From assembly GCA_942491945.1 (NCBI GenBank), contig CALODD010000081.1, positions 1 to 7,082 on the forward strand: a stretch of 7,082 nt of DNA, in the 5' to 3' direction. Both the position numbers and the translations under genes were made by a program. Position 1 is the stretch's first letter. Every line of letters begins with the position of its first letter. Below the pieces are notes generated by a model, which made no database searches, was not told where the DNA came from, and saw only the letters and a program-made list of their open reading frames with translations. Shown in pieces: positions 1 through 7,082 of this stretch. Source of the stretch: JAJDYQ01 sp942491945 (lineage in GTDB: Bacteria > Pseudomonadota > Gammaproteobacteria > JAJDYQ01).

Positions 1-402
1 TATGACGCCTTATATGAAATGATGGGAGTCGAAAAAGTCACGCGACTTATCGAGCGTGGTGTCATTGAAATCGCACCGTTGGCGTATATGCGCGGCCGTA
101 CATTGAATGATGCATTCATCATTCTGGATGAATCGCAAAATACGACGACAGAGCAGATGAAAATGTTTCTAACGCGTATTGGCTTTGGTTCAACGGCGGT
201 TATTACTGGCGATGTGACACAGATCGATTTGCCGAACAAAACGCAGTCTGGGTTAAAGCAGGCAATCAATGTGTTAAAAGATGTTGACGGTATCAGCTTT
301 ACCTTTTTCCGTTCACACGATGTCGTGCGTCATCCTCTGGTGCAACGTGTCGTTGACGCCTACGAGCACTTTAATCGTCCAGAGAATACCGATGGCGATT
401 GA
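1..402 (+). CDS. ybeZ: PhoH-like NTPase YbeZ, 3' part only
   Basis: This is the C-terminal 133 residues of a PhoH-family P-loop NTPase; the reading frame is open from base 1, so the ATG at 19 is internal and not the start. The Walker B motif is visible as ILDESQN, with the acidic pair at residues 43-44 of this fragment. Most homologues have Ala where this protein has Ser. The family motif TGDVTQIDLP lies at 69-78, and the terminal DVVRHPLVQ segment carries the conserved arginine. The Walker A half lies upstream of the window; full-length homologues are about 330-360 residues. From family knowledge, YbeZ is a cytosolic ATPase or putative RNA helicase that partners with YbeY in rRNA processing. 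The adjacent ybeY, whose ATG overlaps the end of this gene by 11 bases, fits translational coupling of the two. Paralogous PhoH proteins exist, but the context favours YbeZ. Confidence 0.95.
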   Translation, partial: YDALYEMMGVEKVTRLIERGVIEIAPLAYMRGRTLNDAFIILDESQNTTTEQMKMFLTRIGFGSTAVITGDVTQIDLPNKTQSGLKQAINVLKDVDGISFTFFRSHDVVRHPLVQRVVDAYEHFNRPENTDGD

Positions 403-885
403 GGTGGTTGTACAGGATGGGCGTGCGAATCTAAAAGCAGAAGGCGCCGATGATGAGGTGCCCCCGTCGAGTGACTTCAATCACTGGATTAATCATGCTT
501 CGAATACTTCATTAGATAGCGTACAGGTTACGGTACGTATTGTTGACCCTGAAGAAAGTCAGCAACTTAATTTCGATTATCGCGGTAAAATTCCCCTACG
601 AATGTGCTTTCCTTTCCCTATGGTGATAACGAGTTTTCTGAGCAATTAGAAAGCATTCCTGTATTTGGTGATCTAGTGATCTGCGCCGATATTGTTCGTC
701 GAGAAGCAAATGAAAAAGGTGTTTCTGAAGGCGATCACTGGGCGCATTTAACGATTCACGGCATGTTGCATTTAATGGGTTATGATCATATTGAAAATGA
801 TCAGGCGCATGAAATGGAAACACTCGAAATAAACCTTTTAAAACAATTAAATATTAAAAACCCTTACGAAGTGGTAACAGAGTAA
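392..885 (+). CDS. ybeY: endoribonuclease YbeY, interrupted by a one-base frameshift
   Basis: YbeY is a zinc-dependent single-strand endoribonuclease of the UPF0054 family, acting in 16S rRNA 3'-end maturation and 70S ribosome quality control. The ATG at 392 starts a frame that matches the family through YRGK (residues 63-66) and then runs out of register to a stop at 647-649. The matching sequence resumes in another frame as NSPTNVLSFP and continues to the TAA at 883-885. It includes the metal site HGMLHLMGYDH (H-x3-H-x5-H, His codons at 757, 769 and 787). Adding one A to the AAAA run at 587-590 would restore a 164-residue protein, close to the 155 of E. coli, with ligands at about H123, H127 and H133. 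Every other part looks intact, so a sequence error or very recent lesion is more likely than an old pseudogene. The start overlaps ybeZ by 11 bases and the stop abuts the corC ATG. Confidence 0.9.
587..590 (+). other. frameshift site in ybeY (A run, apparent -1 base)
   Basis: The reading changes from frame 392 to the frame ending at 885 within this AAAA run. With five A residues the codons would read GGT AAA AAT TCC CCT ACG, giving the family-like sequence GKNSPTNVLSFP. As written, the first frame adds 19 unrelated residues and stops at 649. Confidence 0.8.
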
Positions 886-1749
886 ATGGAAGACAGAAAA
901 GATAAAAGTAACGACAAAAACTGGTTTGAACGGATTAGCCAGGCGTTACTGGGCGAGCCGCAGGATCGCGAACAATTAATTACCTTGTTACGAGATGCTC
1001 AATCGCGTGACCTGCTGGATGCTGATGTGCTGGCAATGATAGAAGGCGCGCTTGATGTGTCGGAGCAAGACGTACGCGATGTGATGGTTCCTCGTGCCCA
1101 GATGGTGGTTGTGCATCGTGATGCGCCGATCAAAGACTTATTAAAAGTTATTGTCGAGTCAGGCCACTCCAGGTTTCCTGTCGTGACGGATGATAAGGAT
1201 GAAGTGTCTGGGATTTTGTTAGCAAAAGATTTGCTACAATTTTTTGCGAGCGGCTCGGAAGGAAATTTTAATATTCGTGAATATCTGCGCCCTGTTATTT
1301 ATATACCTGAAAGTAAACGTCTAAATACGCTGCTACATGAATTTCGCTCTAGCCGTAATCATATGGCGATTGTTGTTGATGAGTACGGTGCGGTCGGTGG
1401 TCTGGTAACGATTGAAGATGTGCTGGAGCAAATCGTTGGTGACATTGATGACGAGCATGATACGGATTTGGGCGCGAATATTTTTAAGCATGATGATGGT
1501 TTGTATGTGATGCGCGCATTAACCGGTATTGATGAGTTTAATGAATATTTTCATATGGATTATGCTGATGACGATTTCGATACGGTTGGTGGAATGATTA
1601 TGCATCATCTGGGTCATATGCCGCGTCGTCAGGAAGAAACGGTGATTGGTAAATGTAGGTTTAAGGTGTTGCGTGCCGATAATCGCCGGATATATATGTT
1701 GCAAATGCAATATCTGCAGCAGGAAGAGCTTAACTTCGATCAGGAATAA
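886..1749 (+). CDS. corC: CorC/YbeX-type CBS-domain protein (magnesium/cobalt efflux family)
   Basis: A 287-residue protein matches the cytosolic YbeX/CorC family (292 residues in E. coli). It has no predicted membrane segment, unlike the longer CNNM-type members. Residues 1-60 are a charged N-terminal region with DLLDADVLAMIEGAL. Two CBS domains follow, at about 65-125 (VRDVMVPRAQMVVV, SGHSRFPVV) and 130-188 (IYIPES, VVDEYGAVGGLVTIEDVLEQIVGDI). A CorC_HlyC domain spans about 200-277 (FDTVGGMIMHHLGHMP). The name reflects an old genetic link to cobalt and magnesium efflux through CorA; the biochemical role is still unsettled, and the place beside ybeY and lnt has prompted links to ribosome or envelope function. 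The ATG directly follows the ybeY TAA (TAAATG) with no strong Shine-Dalgarno sequence, which suggests coupled translation. HlyC-like paralogues share this fold, but context and length favour YbeX. Confidence 0.95.
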   Translation: MEDRKDKSNDKNWFERISQALLGEPQDREQLITLLRDAQSRDLLDADVLAMIEGALDVSEQDVRDVMVPRAQMVVVHRDAPIKDLLKVIVESGHSRFPVVTDDKDEVSGILLAKDLLQFFASGSEGNFNIREYLRPVIYIPESKRLNTLLHEFRSSRNHMAIVVDEYGAVGGLVTIEDVLEQIVGDIDDEHDTDLGANIFKHDDGLYVMRALTGIDEFNEYFHMDYADDDFDTVGGMIMHHLGHMPRRQEETVIGKCRFKVLRADNRRIYMLQMQYLQQEELNFDQE

Positions 1750-1758
1750 TTTATTCCT
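1742..1758. repeat. 17-base perfect inverted repeat spanning the corC stop codon
   Basis: AGGAATAA at 1742-1749 is the exact reverse complement of TTATTCCT at 1751-1758, with one central T. As RNA it could form a seven-pair stem with a three-base loop. It is AT-rich and is not followed by a T tract, so it is not a convincing terminator. It lies 17 bases before the lnt start and could equally be a chance palindrome. Confidence 0.35.
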
Positions 1759-1775
1759 TACCATCTAATTAAGAA

Positions 1776-3278
1776 ATGACCCTGTCTAACTGGAAAGGTG
1801 ATGTTGTTGCACTGATAGCAGGTGCAGCTATGCCTCTGGCGTTTTCTCCGTATGGCTGGTGGCCGCTTGTCTTCATATCTTTGTTCGCTTTTATACATGC
1901 TATTTCAGGGGTATCTATAAAGCGCGCTACGATGCGGGGCTATCTGTTCGGCTTAGGATATTTCGGTGTCGGTGTATCCTGGGTATACGTCAGTATCCGG
2001 TTATTTGGTAATGCAACGACGCCATTAGCGGTCGGTATTACCCTGCTTTTTATTCTCATCCTTTCGGTCTACACGGCGCTGGCTGCGTGGCTAATTCGAA
2101 AGCTGGTTTCTGAGAAAACTTATCTATCTTATCTGCTTGTTGTGCCTTTGGTCTGGGTGGTAGTGGAATGGGTGCGCGGCTGGTTATTTACCGGTTTTGG
2201 GTGGTTGCAATTGGGGTATGCGTTCGTGGGTACGCCACTGGATGATTACGCATCATGGATTGGGGTACTAGGTATTAGTTTCCTGGCTGCATTGACCGCT
2301 GCCAGCCTGTTTATTGTGTTTTTGAAAGCAGTCAGTATTTCGCAGCGTATTTTAGCGATAGTATTAATTGTGCTTGTATGGGGTTTGCCTCCGCTGATTG
2401 ATATTCCTACGTTTACACAAACGCATGGTGAGGCGCAGCGAGTAGCGTTGATGCAGGCGAATATCCCGCAACAGATTAAATGGCGAAAAAACCAGCGCCA
2501 GCCAACGCTCGACTGGTATCGAGAAAATACAGAGCAGCACTGGAATAAAGACATCATCATATGGCCAGAAACTGCGATTCCTGCGTTTGAAAGTGATGTG
2601 ACGTCATATTTTGAAACCATGCACGCCGCAGCGCAGTTATCGGACACGACCTTGATGACGGGTATGCCGGTACGCGATGCCGACGGGAAGCGTTACTACA
2701 ATGGCCTGGTTGCATTAGGTAATGCAAATCGTGATGAAGAGTCGACTTACCTCAAACAACATCTGGTGCCGTTTGGTGAATATCTACCGTTTAAATTTCT
2801 TCTCGATCCTGTCCTGGGTTTTCTTGAAATTCCAATGTCGAATTTTTCCGCAGGCGAACAGGCTCAGCCATTGGTGAATACGGGTGACTATAAGGCAGGC
2901 GTATTTATCTGTTATGAGATTGCCTTTGGTTCAGATGTAATAGCCTCATTGCCAGAAGCAGATTATCTGGTGAATATTAGTAATGACGCCTGGTTCGGTG
3001 GCTCATTAGCTCCATTTCAGCATCTCCAAATCACGCAGATGCGAGCCCTTGAAACCGGACGTTATATTCTGCGAGCAACCAATACCGGTATCAGCGCCAT
3101 TATCCGCCCGGATGGGTCGCTTGATGATGTCTTACTCGAAGGAGAACGTGGGGTGCTAGAAGGCAGTATACGACCTATTCGGGGTGAAACGGTGTACGCT
3201 ACAATTGGCGATTATCCTTTGATTGCCTTCTTCTTATGTTCACTGATTTTCCTTTGGTCTCGGCGCCGGAATCAATAA
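1776..3278 (+). CDS. lnt: apolipoprotein N-acyltransferase Lnt
   Basis: Lnt transfers a fatty acyl chain from a phospholipid to the N-terminal cysteine of apolipoproteins, the last step of lipoprotein maturation in the inner membrane. The protein is 500 residues (512 in E. coli). The N-terminal half is hydrophobic, with about seven segments near 8-27, 29-46, 55-75, 83-105, 117-137, 162-184 and 190-208. A periplasmic nitrilase-like domain spans about 220-460, and a final membrane segment lies near 480-496 before a basic tail RRR. The catalytic triad is visible: E265 in IIWPETAIP, K327 in YLKQHLVPFGEYLPF and C379 in VFICYEIAF. The K-to-C spacing of 52 matches E. coli K335/C387, and E335 corresponds to the conserved E343. 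The start gives the usual cytoplasmic leader and first helix; upstream TAAGAA is only a weak ribosome site. It probably belongs to the ybeZ-ybeY-corC unit. Confidence 0.97.
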   Translation: MTLSNWKGDVVALIAGAAMPLAFSPYGWWPLVFISLFAFIHAISGVSIKRATMRGYLFGLGYFGVGVSWVYVSIRLFGNATTPLAVGITLLFILILSVYTALAAWLIRKLVSEKTYLSYLLVVPLVWVVVEWVRGWLFTGFGWLQLGYAFVGTPLDDYASWIGVLGISFLAALTAASLFIVFLKAVSISQRILAIVLIVLVWGLPPLIDIPTFTQTHGEAQRVALMQANIPQQIKWRKNQRQPTLDWYRENTEQHWNKDIIIWPETAIPAFESDVTSYFETMHAAAQLSDTTLMTGMPVRDADGKRYYNGLVALGNANRDEESTYLKQHLVPFGEYLPFKFLLDPVLGFLEIPMSNFSAGEQAQPLVNTGDYKAGVFICYEIAFGSDVIASLPEADYLVNISNDAWFGGSLAPFQHLQITQMRALETGRYILRATNTGISAIIRPDGSLDDVLLEGERGVLEGSIRPIRGETVYATIGDYPLIAFFLCSLIFLWSRRRNQ

Positions 3279-3281
3279 TCT

Positions 3282-3295
3282 GGCTACGCTTAGCC
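3282..3295. other. short hairpin in the lnt-leuS gap
   Basis: The 69 bases between lnt and leuS (3279-3347) contain no gene. GGCTA, a CGCT loop and TAGCC form a perfect five-pair stem just after the lnt stop. A C run and not a T run follows, so intrinsic termination is not supported. I see no clear -35/-10 pair in the gap, so whether leuS is read from lnt or from its own promoter is open. Confidence 0.3.
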
Positions 3296-3347
3296 CCCTG
3301 AGTGCTGTATCCTTACGGCCTGTTTTACCTAACGTTTTAGCCGGTTC

Positions 3348-5912
3348 ATGGAAGAAAAATACAACCCCCAGCAGGTCGAGACTGCGGCCCAGCAATACTG
3401 GGAAGATAATCAATCCTTTAAGGTCACAGAAGATCCCGATAAGGAAAAATTCTACTGCCTTTCAATGTTTCCTTATCCCAGCGGCAAGTTGCATATGGGG
3501 CATGTGCGGAACTACACCATTGGCGATGTGATTTCCCGTTACCAGCGCATGCTGGGCAAGAATGTCATGCAGCCGATGGGTTGGGATGCGTTTGGCCTGC
3601 CGGCAGAAAATGCGGCAATTAAGAACAAGACAGCGCCTGCCGCCTGGACACGTTCGAATATTGATTACATGAAAAACCAGCTCAAATCACTGGGCTTTGG
3701 CTATGACTGGGATCGAGAGCTGGCGACTTGCGACGACGATTATTATCGTTGGGAGCAATGGTTGTTTACCCGTCTGGTCGAGAAAGGCATGGCGTATCGC
3801 AAGAAAGCCACCGTGAACTGGGATCCAGTGGATCAAACTGTACTAGCAAATGAGCAAGTCATTGATGGTCGTGGCTGGCGTTCTGGCGCACTGGTCGAAA
3901 AGCGTGAAATCGAGCAATGGTTCTTGAAGATTACGGCTTACGCCCAGGAATTGCTGGACGACCTGGAAAAATTGCCAGATTGGCCTGAGCAGGTCGTTAC
4001 CATGCAGCGCAACTGGATTGGTCGTTCCGAAGGTGTGTTGGCTGATTTTGGGCTGGAAGCCAATTCTGATCAAGCCGATGAAAAACTGACAATTTTTACC
4101 ACCCGACCCGATACCTTGATGGGTGTGACCTATATGGCGGTTGCGGCAGAACATCCCCTGGCATTGCAGGCGGCTGAGAGTAATGCAGACGTTGCTGCCT
4201 TTGTAGAAGAATGTAAGCAGGGCGGAGTTTCTGAAGCCGAAATCGAGACCATGGAAAAGAAGGGTATTGCCCTCGGTATTAATGCGGTCCATCCGATTAC
4301 GGGTGATGTGGTTCCCGTCTATGCAGCGAACTTTGTTCTCATGGGATATGGCACAGGTGCCGTGATGGCGGTTCCAGCCCATGATCAGCGCGATTGGGAG
4401 TTCTCCGAAAAATACGGCATTCCTCGTAAGCCGGTGATTGTCTCCAGTGATGGTTCTGAATGTGGTATCGAAGTAGCTGCCTATGTTGAAAAAGGCGTGC
4501 TGGCAAATTCTGGCCAGTTCGATGGACTGACTTCGGCAGAGGCCTTCGATGCGATTGCTGAACATTTAGAAAAAGAAGGTAAGGGCGGCAAGCAGGTGAA
4601 TTTCCGCCTGCGTGACTGGGGTGTCTCGCGTCAGCGTTACTGGGGCTGCCCAGTTCCAATGATCAAGACGGAAGCGGGAAGCGAACCCGCGACCGAGTTT
4701 CCCGTGAAATTACCGGAGGATGTGATTGTTGATGGTTCGGGTTCTCCGCTGAAACGTATGCCAGAGTTTTACGATCTTGGTGATGGTCGTGAGCGTGAGA
4801 CCGATACCTTCGATACCTTTTTTGAGTCCAGCTGGTATTACGCGCGTTATTGTTGCCCGGGTGCCGATGAGTCGATGCTGGATGATCGAGCCAAATACTG
4901 GCTACCGGTTGATCAGTATGTCGGTGGTATTGAACATGCAATCCTGCATCTGCTCTATGCGCGCTTCTTTAATAAGTTAATGCGCGATGAGGATTTAATT
5001 GATAACGATGAGCCGTTCACCAAGTTACTAACCCAGGGCATGGTGATTGCCGAAACCTGGTATCGTGAAAACGACGATGGCTCGAAAGACTGGTTTAACC
5101 CGGCTGACATTGAGACCGAAAAGGATAATAAAGGCAAGATTGTTAGTGCGATATTAAAGACCGATGGACAGCCAGTGATCTTTGGCGGCATCGAGAAAAT
5201 GTCCAAGTCGAAGAACAATGGTGTCGACCCGCAAACGTTAATTGATTTGCACGGTGCAGATACAGTGCGTCTGTATACGATGTTTACCTCGCCACCCGAT
5301 CAATCGCTCGAATGGTCAGATGAAGGTGTTGAAGGTGCTTCACGTTTCATGAAGCGTCTCTGGAAGCTGGCGAATCAACATTCAGGCTTAGGCCAACAAC
5401 TGGATCAGGGCTTGCTGTCTAATGATGCAATCAAAGATGCGCGCCGTGATATTCATACTCATTTGAAGAAGGCGTTATTCGATTATGAGCGCCAGCAATT
5501 CAATACAGTGGTGTCGGCCTGTATGTCGATGGTTAATGCCCTGTATAAGCTGGGTGACTCGGATGCCGAGAAAGCGCTGCTGGCTGAAGGTTATGGTCTG
5601 GTCCTGAGATTATTAGGACCAATCGCTCCGCATGCATCGCACTATCTATGGAATGAACTTGGCTTTGGTGACGATATCCTCGATGCGCCATGGCCTGAAG
5701 TGGATGAGTCTGCGTTAGTGCAGGACTCCGTCGGGATGGTAATACAGGTGAAAGGTAAAGTAAGAGCGAAAATTAAAGTGCCGGCTGACGCTGATAACGC
5801 CGCAATCGAAGCCGAAGCACTGGCCAATGACAACGTGCAGAAATTTATCGATGGCCAAACTGTGAGAAAAGTCATTGTGGTGCCGAAGAAGCTGGTTAAT
5901 ATTGTTGTGTGA
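3348..5912 (+). CDS. leuS: leucyl-tRNA synthetase
   Basis: This class I aminoacyl-tRNA synthetase charges tRNA-Leu with leucine in the cytosol, using ATP. At 854 residues it is close to the 860 of E. coli and appears complete. The Rossmann core begins with MFPYPSGKLHMGHVRNY, the HIGH-type motif being HMGH at 49-52. The CP1 editing domain (about 225-420) has TTRPDTLMG at 251-259 and AHDQRDWEF, with D349 equivalent to the E. coli editing residue D345. The core returns with ESSWYYARY, a leucine-specific insert follows, and KMSKS lies at 617-621. The anticodon-binding helical domain then leads to a C-terminal domain ending in VIQVKGKVRAKIKVP and KKLVNIVV. The start aligns with E. coli LeuRS at MEEKYNPQQVE, although no clear Shine-Dalgarno sequence precedes it. 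Nothing suggests damage or loss of editing. Confidence 0.99.
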   Translation: MEEKYNPQQVETAAQQYWEDNQSFKVTEDPDKEKFYCLSMFPYPSGKLHMGHVRNYTIGDVISRYQRMLGKNVMQPMGWDAFGLPAENAAIKNKTAPAAWTRSNIDYMKNQLKSLGFGYDWDRELATCDDDYYRWEQWLFTRLVEKGMAYRKKATVNWDPVDQTVLANEQVIDGRGWRSGALVEKREIEQWFLKITAYAQELLDDLEKLPDWPEQVVTMQRNWIGRSEGVLADFGLEANSDQADEKLTIFTTRPDTLMGVTYMAVAAEHPLALQAAESNADVAAFVEECKQGGVSEAEIETMEKKGIALGINAVHPITGDVVPVYAANFVLMGYGTGAVMAVPAHDQRDWEFSEKYGIPRKPVIVSSDGSECGIEVAAYVEKGVLANSGQFDGLTSAEAFDAIAEHLEKEGKGGKQVNFRLRDWGVSRQRYWGCPVPMIKTEAGSEPATEFPVKLPEDVIVDGSGSPLKRMPEFYDLGDGRERETDTFDTFFESSWYYARYCCPGADESMLDDRAKYWLPVDQYVGGIEHAILHLLYARFFNKLMRDEDLIDNDEPFTKLLTQGMVIAETWYRENDDGSKDWFNPADIETEKDNKGKIVSAILKTDGQPVIFGGIEKMSKSKNNGVDPQTLIDLHGADTVRLYTMFTSPPDQSLEWSDEGVEGASRFMKRLWKLANQHSGLGQQLDQGLLSNDAIKDARRDIHTHLKKALFDYERQQFNTVVSACMSMVNALYKLGDSDAEKALLAEGYGLVLRLLGPIAPHASHYLWNELGFGDDILDAPWPEVDESALVQDSVGMVIQVKGKVRAKIKVPADADNAAIEAEALANDNVQKFIDGQTVRKVIVVPKKLVNIVV

Positions 5913-5944
5913 TGACGTCTCTATACGATAAAACGAATGCCTGA
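5912..5944 (+). other. possible 10-codon ORF overlapping the leuS stop
   Basis: TGATG at 5910-5914 joins the leuS stop to an ATG whose frame encodes MTSLYDKTNA and ends at 5944, past the aminotransferase ATG at 5937. That ATG lacks an obvious Shine-Dalgarno sequence, so reinitiation here could feed ribosomes to it. The ORF is short enough to arise by chance and no homologue is recognised. Confidence 0.2.
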
Positions 5945-7049
5945 ATCAGGAGTGACAATTCCTCTGTTAGTGCCGGACATGCCTTCGGCAGAGGAGTTAT
6001 TGCCTTATCTAAAACAGATTGACGAGAATCGCTGGTATACAAACTTTGGGCCACTTGTTCAGGAATATGAGGGCAAGCTTTCTAACTGGCTAACCGAACG
6101 TTCGGGTCGTGATGTCCATGCGGTTACGGTTAATTCAGGAACCGCTGCACTTGAGCTAGGTCTCTCTGTTTTGAATTTAAAACCCGGCGCACGTGTCTTG
6201 TTGCCCGGTATTACCTTTGTTGCCTCTGCAACAGCAATAACTCGTATGGGCTTTGAGCCTGTATTCACTGATATCGATAACGATAGCTGGTTGCTAACTC
6301 CTGAACTTGCCCGAGGTGTAATACAATATACGAATATTGATGCTGTAATGCCGGTTGCTACCTTTGGTGTGCCGCATGATGAAGCTCAATGGGATCAGTT
6401 TACGGCTGATACAGGTATTCCAGTATTAATTGACGCTGCAGCAGCGCTTGCTTCACAGAATGTAGGCGAAACAACTCATTGTGCTTACAGTCTGCATGCT
6501 ACAAAACCTTTTGGCGTAGGAGAAGGCGGTGTAGTCGCTTCTGGGGATAATGAATCTATTGACCGTATCAGAGTTTTGAGTAATTTCGGTCTAGAAAAAA
6601 GAGGGTTGGCGAATCATCAGCGTGCCACTAATGCCAAACTGAGCGAATACCACGCTGCTGTTGGTTTACTTCAGCTATCTCGGCAAAATAAATTAAGTAC
6701 TAATCATCAGCATATTGTTTCCCTTTATAGGCAACAGATACATAGTGTAACGGCAGAAGTAGTTACGCAGATGGGTTAGGGGGAGCGATTAAGTTTTCCA
6801 TTACCGGTTCTTGTCAATAAGTTAGCATCGGATATTGAGCATTATTTATCTCAAGCTGGCATCGCATCGCGCGCTTGGTATTATCCCCCATTATTTCATC
6901 ATCCGGCATTCACTGACATGATAACGATTAGTCAGAATGGTGGTGAAGAGTTAGAAATTTGCAATAAGCTGGGATGCCACCTTAATCCGGTTGTACCATT
7001 TCACACGAGGATGGTCGAAGATGATGTGCAGTATGTGATAACCACCTGA
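5937..7049 (+). CDS. DegT/DnrJ/EryC1-family PLP-dependent aminotransferase, interrupted by an in-frame amber codon
   Basis: This is a fold-type I PLP enzyme of the sugar-aminotransferase group, which typically aminates nucleotide-linked keto sugars for surface polysaccharides or antibiotics; the substrate here cannot be told. The N-terminus IPLLVPDMPSAEELLPYL and RWYTNFGPLV are typical. NSGTAALELG (S67, T69) would hold the PLP phosphate, D166 in VLIDAAAAL should bind the pyridine nitrogen, and K190 in HATKPFGVGEGG is the predicted Schiff-base lysine. The position often Gln or His after DAA is Ala here. The first 280 codons end at TAG (6777-6779). The same frame then stays open for 89 codons with family-like sequence (LSFPLPVLV, WYYPPLFHHPAF, VPFHTRMVEDDVQYV) to TGA at 7047-7049, giving 370 positions, the usual family length. 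As written, the C-terminal small domain would be lost. The start is 24 bases after leuS with no clear ribosome site; GTG at 5952 is an alternative. Confidence 0.88.
6777..6779 (+). other. premature amber codon in the aminotransferase gene
   Basis: TAG lies in the frame that carries family-like sequence on both sides, so a single base substitution explains the break better than an indel. Several sense codons (for example TTG, TGG, CAG, AAG, GAG) are one change away. The 89 codons after it have kept an open frame and recognisable motifs. Confidence 0.8.
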
Positions 7050-7082
7050 CTAAAGGGACTGTCTTCTTGGTAAGAATGGGTT
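7050..7082 (+). other. window end; possible ribosome site and start of a following gene
   Basis: AAAGGGA at 7052-7058 is a fair Shine-Dalgarno sequence. It lies eight bases before TTG at 7067, and an in-frame ATG follows at 7076 (codons LVRMG before the sequence ends). Too little remains to say whether a gene starts here. Confidence 0.2.

Noticed and set aside
580..600. Programmed -1 ribosomal frameshift in ybeY
   Set aside because: The needed shift is -1, but the codon before the run is GGT AAA. Slipping back one base would place the lysine tRNA on TAA, so there is no proper X-XXY-YYZ heptamer. A run of four A residues is also short for transcriptional slippage.
2246..2647. Minus-strand open frame of 133 codons opposite lnt
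   Set aside because: No family resemblance, and it is fully covered by an lnt sequence with an intact catalytic triad.
3282..3295. Rho-independent terminator after lnt
   Set aside because: The stem has only five pairs and is followed by CCCCTGAG with no T tract.
3843..4565. Long minus-strand open frame (240 codons) inside leuS
   Set aside because: It lies entirely opposite the well-supported leuS coding frame, has no recognisable motif, and is rich in residues expected from the antisense of leuS codons. The shorter minus-strand frames at 4339-4659, 4663-4941, 4955-5218 and 5642-5875 are rejected for the same reason.
5875..5902. Promoter for the aminotransferase gene (TTGTGG, 16 bases, TAATAT) in the leuS 3' end
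   Set aside because: Both hexamers match the consensus only partly, the spacer is short, and the site lies in the constrained leuS C-terminal coding sequence.
6972..7000. Second pair of compensating frameshifts near the aminotransferase C-terminus
   Set aside because: An alternative frame reads DATLIRL, which looks mildly family-like, but the main frame stays open, gives VPFHTRM and needs no indels. The evidence for two further errors is too thin.

Overview
The window looks like ordinary chromosomal DNA from a gammaproteobacterium outside the well-studied enterics. The evidence is gene order and protein similarity. Five genes in a row on the + strand follow the conserved order ybeZ (phoH-like), ybeY, ybeX (corC), lnt, leuS. 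Their proteins resemble E. coli homologues in length and motifs, but the base composition is only moderate and the sequence is clearly divergent. Genus cannot be assigned from the sequence alone.

Layout: 1-402 is the 3' end of ybeZ, with the Walker A half lying upstream of the window. ybeY starts inside ybeZ (392-885) and is interrupted by an apparent one-base deletion in an A run near 587-590. corC (886-1749) starts directly after the ybeY stop. lnt (1776-3278) follows after 26 bases. A 69-base gap holding a weak hairpin leads to leuS (3348-5912). After 24 bases comes a DegT/DnrJ/EryC1-family PLP aminotransferase (5937-7049), which is interrupted by an in-frame amber codon at 6777-6779. The last 33 bases carry at most the start of another gene.

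The first four genes link RNA processing and envelope maintenance. YbeZ and YbeY are NTPase and metallo-RNase partners in rRNA maturation and ribosome quality control. CorC is a cytosolic CBS protein tied to cation homeostasis. Lnt performs the last step of lipoprotein acylation in the inner membrane. leuS supplies leucyl-tRNA synthetase. The DegT-like gene is the odd member: where many gammaproteobacteria have lptE and holA after leuS, this window has a predicted sugar aminotransferase, and that gene is broken as shown.

I found no new biological system. The points worth a second look are the two gene lesions (true mutation or sequence error), the change of synteny after leuS, and a ten-codon ORF overlapping the leuS stop that could couple translation into the aminotransferase gene. 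No RNA gene, CRISPR array, insertion sequence or convincing terminator was seen. Apart from the gaps listed, all bases are coding.
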